Of a stretch of 41,388 nucleotides of DNA, positions 38,027 through 41,388 are shown piece after piece (the stretch's first letter is position 1; each line of letters opens with the position of its first letter). Position numbers and translations under genes: made by a program. The stretch comes from Gammaproteobacteria bacterium (GTDB lineage: Bacteria; Pseudomonadota; Gammaproteobacteria; UBA9214). The stretch is taken from NCBI GenBank assembly GCA_029860045.1, contig JAOUBY010000015.1, forward strand, positions 1 to 41,388. Direction: 5' to 3'. Below the pieces are notes generated by a model that saw only the letters and a list, made by a program, of their open reading frames with translations, did not search any database and was not told the DNA's origin.

Positions 38027-38128
38027 GAGCGCTCCGCGAGCGCGATGGTTTTGTTAAGAAAAAATCGCGGATGAGATCCGCTCCTGCAGGTGTAACTGAT
38101 TGTTGCAGGAGCGCCTTGCAAGCGCGAT
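38022..38128. repeat. Cluster of three family A REP elements
   Basis: Three elements in 107 bases: plus orientation at 38022-38046 (TGTAGGAGCGC-TCC-GCGAGCGCGAT), minus orientation at 38064-38088 (the GCGGATGAGATCCGC variant), plus at 38104-38128 (TGCAGGAGCGC-CTT-GCAAGCGCGAT). The first supplies the ychF stop codon within its TGTAGGAG. Alternating orientation with short spacers resembles a BIME. The first copy plus its trailing TTTTGTT could end ychF transcription. Confidence 0.8.
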
Positions 38129-38152
38129 CTGTCTGAAAGATCTACAGATAAC

Positions 38153-38181
38153 TTGTCCGGTACCACGGTTTTCGGTACCCT
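38153..38181 (+). promoter_or_regulatory. Predicted tRNA-Met promoter
   Basis: TTGTCC (38153-38158) and TACCCT (38176-38181) are 17 bases apart, ending 13 bases before the mature tRNA. The discriminator is GC-rich (GCACCCC), as at stable-RNA promoters. Prediction by eye. Confidence 0.4.
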
Positions 38182-38194
38182 TTGCACCCCTTTT

Positions 38195-38271
38195 GGCTAC
38201 GTAGCTCAGCTGGTTAGAGCACAGCACTCATAATGCTGGGGTCGGTGGTTCAAGTCCACCCGTAGCCACCA
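38195..38271 (+). tRNA. tRNA-Met (CAU), elongator
   Basis: A 77-base cloverleaf: acceptor GGCTACG pairs with CGTAGCC before A-CCA, the D arm is GCTCAGCTGGTTAGAGC, the anticodon arm is CAGCACTCATAATGCTG with anticodon CAT, and the T arm is CGGTGGTTCAAGTCCACCC. It closely resembles E. coli elongator tRNA-Met and lacks the unpaired first base of initiator tRNA. An Ile2 tRNA (lysidine-modified CAU) is less likely from the acceptor sequence. Confidence 0.95.
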
Positions 38272-38367
38272 TATAAGTACTCTCTATTCAACGCGTTATG
38301 GTTAAACCTTGGCCAGCCAGGGATCGCCAGGTGCCGTATCGCCGTGTATAGAGTCCCCCCGAGAAAT

Positions 38368-38865
38368 CTATTGGTCGGCTATTCCGATTGAATACACCGC
38401 CCCGGATTCCTCCCCGAATACGGACAGGTACAGTTCGCCATCCTCGTTCTCACCTAAGGCGGTCACGGGATATTTTGACTTGCCCACGATGATGGATTTC
38501 CATTTCCCATCTCCTGTTTGCACAGCTGCATGGATCTTCATTGTGCAGAAGTCTGCATAAAGATAGGCCCTGGTCAGCCCCGGGTAGTGCTTGCCCCTGT
38601 AACGGTATCCGCTGATGACTGCACAGCCGTTATTGTGATGATAGGAAATGATTGGCAGCGTCAGGGACCCATCATTACATTTGTGTGATGGCTTGAAACA
38701 CAGTTCACCCTCCATGCACCGCCACCCGAAATTGACGCCGCTGTTCCCGGCCGCAAGAAAGTCCACTTCCTCGATCTGCTGTTCGCCTACGTCACCGATA
38801 AACAGGTCGCCGGTTTCGCGGTCGAAGCTGAATCGCCAAGGATTGTGCCTGCCGGTGGGGGCTGA
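38368..38865 (-). pseudogene. C-terminal fragment of a PQQ-dependent sugar (glucose/sorbosone) dehydrogenase
   Basis: A minus-strand frame opens directly after a TAG (38868-38866) and reads GRHNPWRFSFDRETGDLFIG, then DVGEQQIEEVDFLAAGNSGV, then NFGWRCMEG, ending GELYLSVFGEESGAVYSIG. These are the last three blades of the soluble beta-propeller glucose/sorbosone dehydrogenase family. About two thirds of the usual protein, including the signal peptide and the catalytic His region, is missing and no start codon lies at the junction. The similarity stops abruptly near 38865 and unrelated AT-rich DNA follows. It is best read as a gene remnant; the possible GTG at 38766 would give a 132-residue piece unlikely to fold. 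Confidence 0.75.
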
Positions 38866-38868
38866 CTA

Positions 38869-39351
38869 AAGAGAGTGGTTGGGAATATCAGGATTTATGC
38901 TCCAGGGGCCCCAGATAGCCTTGAAAATTTGACCCGAGCCCTGCTTTATCTATAAACCAGCCAATACCGGACAAGAAATAACTTATGGTAAGAATTTGCA
39001 ACCAACTGAATACAATAATATAAAAATCAGAGAAACCTTGCAGAGAAGGCGGGAAATTGTTTTCCCGAGCAATATGTATACGATCGTCTATAGGGTTTTC
39101 CCTATTATCGTATAGGGAGAGGCCGCGGGTTTTAGGGGGCTCCGTTCGTTGCAGGACAATCGCGGACAAAAATAATGAATAAAGGGAATGTCGCCCGGGC
39201 CCTGTCACTGGCCCACATCTATATCTGACTCTTTCCTTGCAGGGATTTCATTTCGCCACCCTGAGCTACCTCGGCTGACTGGCCGGGGAGAACTTGAGTT
39301 TGGTCTGCAGCATCCTTGTATTCAGACACGCAACCCGGGGGGGGGAACAGC
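38869..39351. other. Non-coding or uncertain region before the cupredoxin array
   Basis: This stretch of about 480 bp is visibly richer in A and T than the flanking genes. It has a 38-base inverted repeat at 39077-39114. A minus-strand frame at 38888-39208 (106 codons) includes a hydrophobic piece (FYIIVFSWLQILTISYFLSG) but lacks a convincing ribosome site and a recognisable family, so I do not call it. The promoter of the array may lie here. A run of eight G precedes the ATG at 39352. Confidence 0.5.
39077..39114. promoter_or_regulatory. Nested inverted repeat, possible operator
   Basis: TATACGAT (39077-39084) and ATCGTATA (39107-39114) are perfect inverse complements and enclose a second one, ATAGGG-TTTT-CCCTAT (39090-39105). 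A further TATAGGG follows at 39111-39117. The two nested arms could form a cruciform or give two sites for a dimeric regulator. It has no T-run, so it is not a standard terminator. It lies about 240 bp before the first ORF of the array. Confidence 0.45.
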
Positions 39352-39612
39352 ATGTCCTTGTCAATGCAACGCAGGAAATATGTGGTTGGAAGGGAGGAGT
39401 CCGGGCGTCATGCCGGTAATCCTGCCGTTTTGTATCTTGTATCTATTTTCCGATTCTTGATTGCTGTCGCCGGCCTGGGAGCGTTTCTCTGGCCTGCCTC
39501 ATCGGCCATGGCGGCGAATGCCAGCCTGGCCACATCCACGGTCGATATTGCCGTTGGCGAGAATGGTGCCGCAACGTTAATTGTCGGTAATCAGGGGGGA
39601 ATGCAGCCATGA
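39352..39612 (+). CDS. Short secreted ORF, internally deleted relative of the cupredoxin paralogues
   Basis: The 86-codon frame (ATG 39352 after GGGGGGGAA) has a hydrophobic signal (VSIFRFLIAVAGLGAFLWPA) ending near SAMAA, then ASLATSTVDIAVGENG. That resembles the start of the mature cupredoxin paralogue (ASLSTTTVDVDADENG). It then jumps to ATLIVGN, the last seven residues of the full-length paralogue. The DNA from 39561 on matches the end of the next gene (40901 on) almost base for base, but TAA has become CAG, so reading continues through GGMQP to a TGA that overlaps the next ATG. It looks like a gene that lost its middle by recombination at GAATGG. A functional peptide cannot be excluded. 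Confidence 0.6.
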   Translation: MSLSMQRRKYVVGREESGRHAGNPAVLYLVSIFRFLIAVAGLGAFLWPASSAMAANASLATSTVDIAVGENGAATLIVGNQGGMQP

Positions 39613-40934
39613 AAAAATCAATAAGCAGTTCATTTTTCAATATCGCAGTTCTGCTGGTGAGCTTACTTGTTCTCGCTGTTCAACCCGCTCATGCCAGCCA
39701 TAACATGGGGGGTTCAACCAGTGCCAGCCTTTCAACCACCACGGTTGATGTCGATGCTGACGAGAACGGTTCCTGGACCATCAGTGGCAATGACGGGGGC
39801 AGCCAGCGCGAATTCCGCTGGAGTCTGCCATCGGGGCTGAATGTCAGCACGGGTTCCAGTTCCAACATGAACAACTTTCGTGTCAGGTCAAGTGACGGTT
39901 ACCTGCAGGTGGAAACCGATGGGGGAGGCGCCTTCTCGGCAACGGTAAACGTTTCGTCCGGTTCTGGCGGCAGCTACGTGATGGAGAACCTGCGTGCCGA
40001 GATCAGCCTGAGCCCGAATGACGTCACGGTGAATGTTGCAGATTCCGGTGGCGGTGGTGGTGACACGGGTGGAGGAACATCAGGTTCCGGAACAGCGGAC
40101 TACACGCTATATATAGAACCCGGCTTTCTCACTATCAATGGCGATGGTGGGGCGGTGATCAATGTCTGGGGTTACACCGATGCCAGTGGCGCGCCTCCCA
40201 TGGTGCCCGGACCACTACTGGAAGTAATCCAGGGCCAGTCGTTGACGGTGGAAGTGGTCAACAACCACAACCGCAGCCACAATTTCGTGATCCAGGGTGT
40301 GACCAGCGATACCACCTCAATATCGCCCGGTAGCAGCCGTACTTACACGTTTACCCCCAACCAGGGTGGCGTGTTTTTCTATCGCGACACGCTCAATAAC
40401 AATGTGAACCGTGAAATGGGGTTACACGGTGCGCTCATTGTCCGTTCCAGCAGCAGCAACCGTGTCTGGAATAACGGTCCGAGCTATGACATCGAGCGGT
40501 TGTGGGTGATGACCGATATGGACGTGCCGCGCTGGAACAATGTTGCCAGTTCAGGCGGCAATGTGAGTACCGGCACCTACCGGCCCAACTATTTCATGTT
40601 GAATGGCCAGGGAGGTTTTGACGCCATGCATGATCCCAACACGGTACTGGAAGGGGATGTGGGTGACGTCGGTGTCGTGCGTATTGTCAACGCCGGACAG
40701 TTCGACGAGTCGCTGCACTGGCACGGCAACCATTTCCAGGTTATCAGCCGCAATGGCCAGCACCTCAATGACTTCGAGTGGCAGGATACCATCAACGTCA
40801 AGGGTGGTGAGACCATGATGGTGTTGTACCAGTTACGTGATGGCATCTTCCCGATGCATGTGCATACCGCACAGATGGAGACCGCAAACGGTGTCTATTT
40901 GAATGGTACCGCAACGTTAATTGTCGGCAATTAA
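39609..40934 (+). CDS. Secreted two-cupredoxin-domain protein (multicopper-oxidase-like) lacking type-1 copper ligands
   Basis: The 441-residue protein has a Sec signal (residues 1-29, ending QPAHA). Then come an unrecognised beta-rich domain (about 30-145, with SWTISGNDGGSQREFRWSLP), a Gly/Ser/Thr linker (GGGGGDTGGGTSGSG), and two cupredoxin domains. Domain 1 has NNHNRSHNFVIQG (His220, His224) and GVFFYRDTLNNN where oxidases have a YHSH-type pair. Domain 2 has SLHWHGNHFQV (His370, His372, His375) and FPMHVHTAQMETANG (His417, His419). The usual HCH is HVH and the first His of HxxHxH is Glu, so a type-1 copper site cannot form. No cysteine is visible in domain 2. It overlaps the preceding ORF by four bases (ATGA). 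Oxidase activity is doubtful; metal binding is possible. Confidence 0.8.
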   Translation: MKKSISSSFFNIAVLLVSLLVLAVQPAHASHNMGGSTSASLSTTTVDVDADENGSWTISGNDGGSQREFRWSLPSGLNVSTGSSSNMNNFRVRSSDGYLQVETDGGGAFSATVNVSSGSGGSYVMENLRAEISLSPNDVTVNVADSGGGGGDTGGGTSGSGTADYTLYIEPGFLTINGDGGAVINVWGYTDASGAPPMVPGPLLEVIQGQSLTVEVVNNHNRSHNFVIQGVTSDTTSISPGSSRTYTFTPNQGGVFFYRDTLNNNVNREMGLHGALIVRSSSSNRVWNNGPSYDIERLWVMTDMDVPRWNNVASSGGNVSTGTYRPNYFMLNGQGGFDAMHDPNTVLEGDVGDVGVVRIVNAGQFDESLHWHGNHFQVISRNGQHLNDFEWQDTINVKGGETMMVLYQLRDGIFPMHVHTAQMETANGVYLNGTATLIVGN

Positions 40935-40948
40935 GGGGGGATGCAGCC

Positions 40949-41388
40949 ATGAAAAAATCAATAAGCAATTCATTTCTCAATATCACGGCTCTGCTGGTGA
41001 GCTTCCTGGTTCTCGCTGTTCAACCCGCTTATGCCAGCCATAACATGGGGGGTTCAACCAGCGCCAGCCTGTCAACCACCACGGTCAATGTTGATGCTGG
41101 CGAGAACGGTTCCTGGACCATCAGTGGCAATGACGGGGGCAGCCAGCGCGAATTCCGCTGGAGTCTTCCATCGGGGCTGAATGTCAGCACGGGCTCCAGT
41201 TCCAACATGAACAACTTTCGTGTCAGGTCAAGTGACGGTTACCTGCAGGTGGAAACCGATGGGGATGGCGGTTTCTCGGCAACGGTGAACGTCTCGTCCG
41301 ATTCTGGCGGCAGCTACGTGATGGAGAACCTGCGTGCCGAGATCAGCCTGAGTCCGAATGACGTCACGGTGAATGTTGCAGATTCCGG
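40949..41388 (+). CDS. Second cupredoxin paralogue, 3'-truncated by window edge
   Basis: The ATG at 40949 follows a GGGGGG site and lies 14 bases after the first paralogue's stop. The visible 146 residues differ from the first copy at 11 positions (for example H28Y, D47N, D51G, G106D, G118D), mostly in the signal peptide and beta-domain surface. The frame is intact to the edge, within the segment just before the Gly-rich linker. The cupredoxin domains are not visible, so its copper ligands cannot be judged. Both genes are likely in one transcript. Confidence 0.85.
   Translation, partial: MKKSISNSFLNITALLVSFLVLAVQPAYASHNMGGSTSASLSTTTVNVDAGENGSWTISGNDGGSQREFRWSLPSGLNVSTGSSSNMNNFRVRSSDGYLQVETDGDGGFSATVNVSSDSGGSYVMENLRAEISLSPNDVTVNVADS

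Larger units (their letters stand above)
39561..41388 (+). repeat. Tandem duplication, 1340-bp period, truncated by window edge
   Basis: Bases from 39561 onward recur from 40901 onward at a constant offset of 1340 with few differences and no gaps noticed, up to the window end. The repeat unit holds the end of one cupredoxin gene, a 14-base spacer, and a whole cupredoxin gene. The ATG codons at 39609 and 40949 occupy equal positions. Homology begins sharply at GAATGG; bases just before (CCGTTGGCGA versus GTGTCTATTT) are unrelated. Confidence 0.92.

Noticed and set aside
38022..38128. REP cluster as a CRISPR array
   Set aside because: The copies alternate in orientation, spacers are 15-17 bases, and the sequences are palindromic REPs; no cas genes are seen.
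38195..38271. tRNA with CAT anticodon as initiator tRNA-Met or tRNA-Ile2
   Set aside because: The acceptor stem is fully paired, unlike initiator, and the whole sequence is close to elongator tRNA-Met.
38888..39208. A 106-codon minus-strand ORF in the AT-rich gap
   Set aside because: It has a hydrophobic stretch but no ribosome site or family, and the nested inverted repeat lies inside it; not enough support.
40949..41388. Calling the second cupredoxin copy a pseudogene
   Set aside because: Its frame is intact to the window edge; it is only cut by the edge.

Overview
The window is about 41 kb of chromosome from a gammaproteobacterium. The gene orders mreBCD-mrdA-rodA-mltB-rlpA-dacA-dat, hemA-prfA-prmC and lolB-ispE-tRNA-prs-rplY-pth-ychF are typical of that class. 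A Tat-exported flavocytochrome c sulfide dehydrogenase (fccAB) points to a sulfur-oxidising lineage, perhaps Chromatiales-like. That placement is inference from gene content; no marker for species is present.

Layout. 1-2.6 kb: the end of a large DUF748 envelope protein and a small unrecognised lipoprotein. 2.9-5.5 kb: ispG, divergent from an SOS operon of lexA and an ImuA/SulA-family gene, with two LexA boxes over the promoter. 5.7-7.6 kb: fccAB behind an FNR/ANR-like box and closed by a strong terminator. 7.6-8.3 kb: yqcC and a HopJ-family gene on the minus strand. 8.6-10.8 kb: a stand-alone EF-G paralogue. 10.9-11.3 kb: a 383-bp insertion with the anatomy of an integron gene cassette (small membrane-protein ORF plus a 57-bp attC). 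11.5-21.3 kb: a minus-strand elongasome and peptidoglycan cluster from mreB to dat. 21.4-24.7 kb: gatCAB, divergent from mreB. 24.9-27.1 kb: pdxB and a convergent moeB. 27.3-30.9 kb: hemA-prfA-prmC plus a small unknown gene. 31.1-38.0 kb: TPR lipoprotein, lolB, ispE, tRNA-Gln, prs, rplY, pth and ychF on the plus strand. 38.2 kb: tRNA-Met. 38.3-41.4 kb: an accessory-looking segment with a decapitated PQQ sugar dehydrogenase fragment, a compositionally different stretch with a long inverted repeat, and a tandem array of secreted cupredoxin-like proteins running off the window edge.

Intergenic spaces are rich in short palindromic repeats. Family A has the Pseudomonas-type REP form (TGTAGGAGCGC...GCGCGAT). 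Family B is a TTCCCGC...GCGGGAA palindrome. Both are often mixed with fragments of a third element (CGCAAAGAAAAA / CCACAGAG).

The most unusual items are the solitary integron cassette; the cupredoxin array, whose members lack type-1 copper ligands and whose first member looks like an internal-deletion derivative; a probable lipoprotein-type Tat signal on FccB; and an mreC gene whose conserved N-terminus has no canonical start codon.
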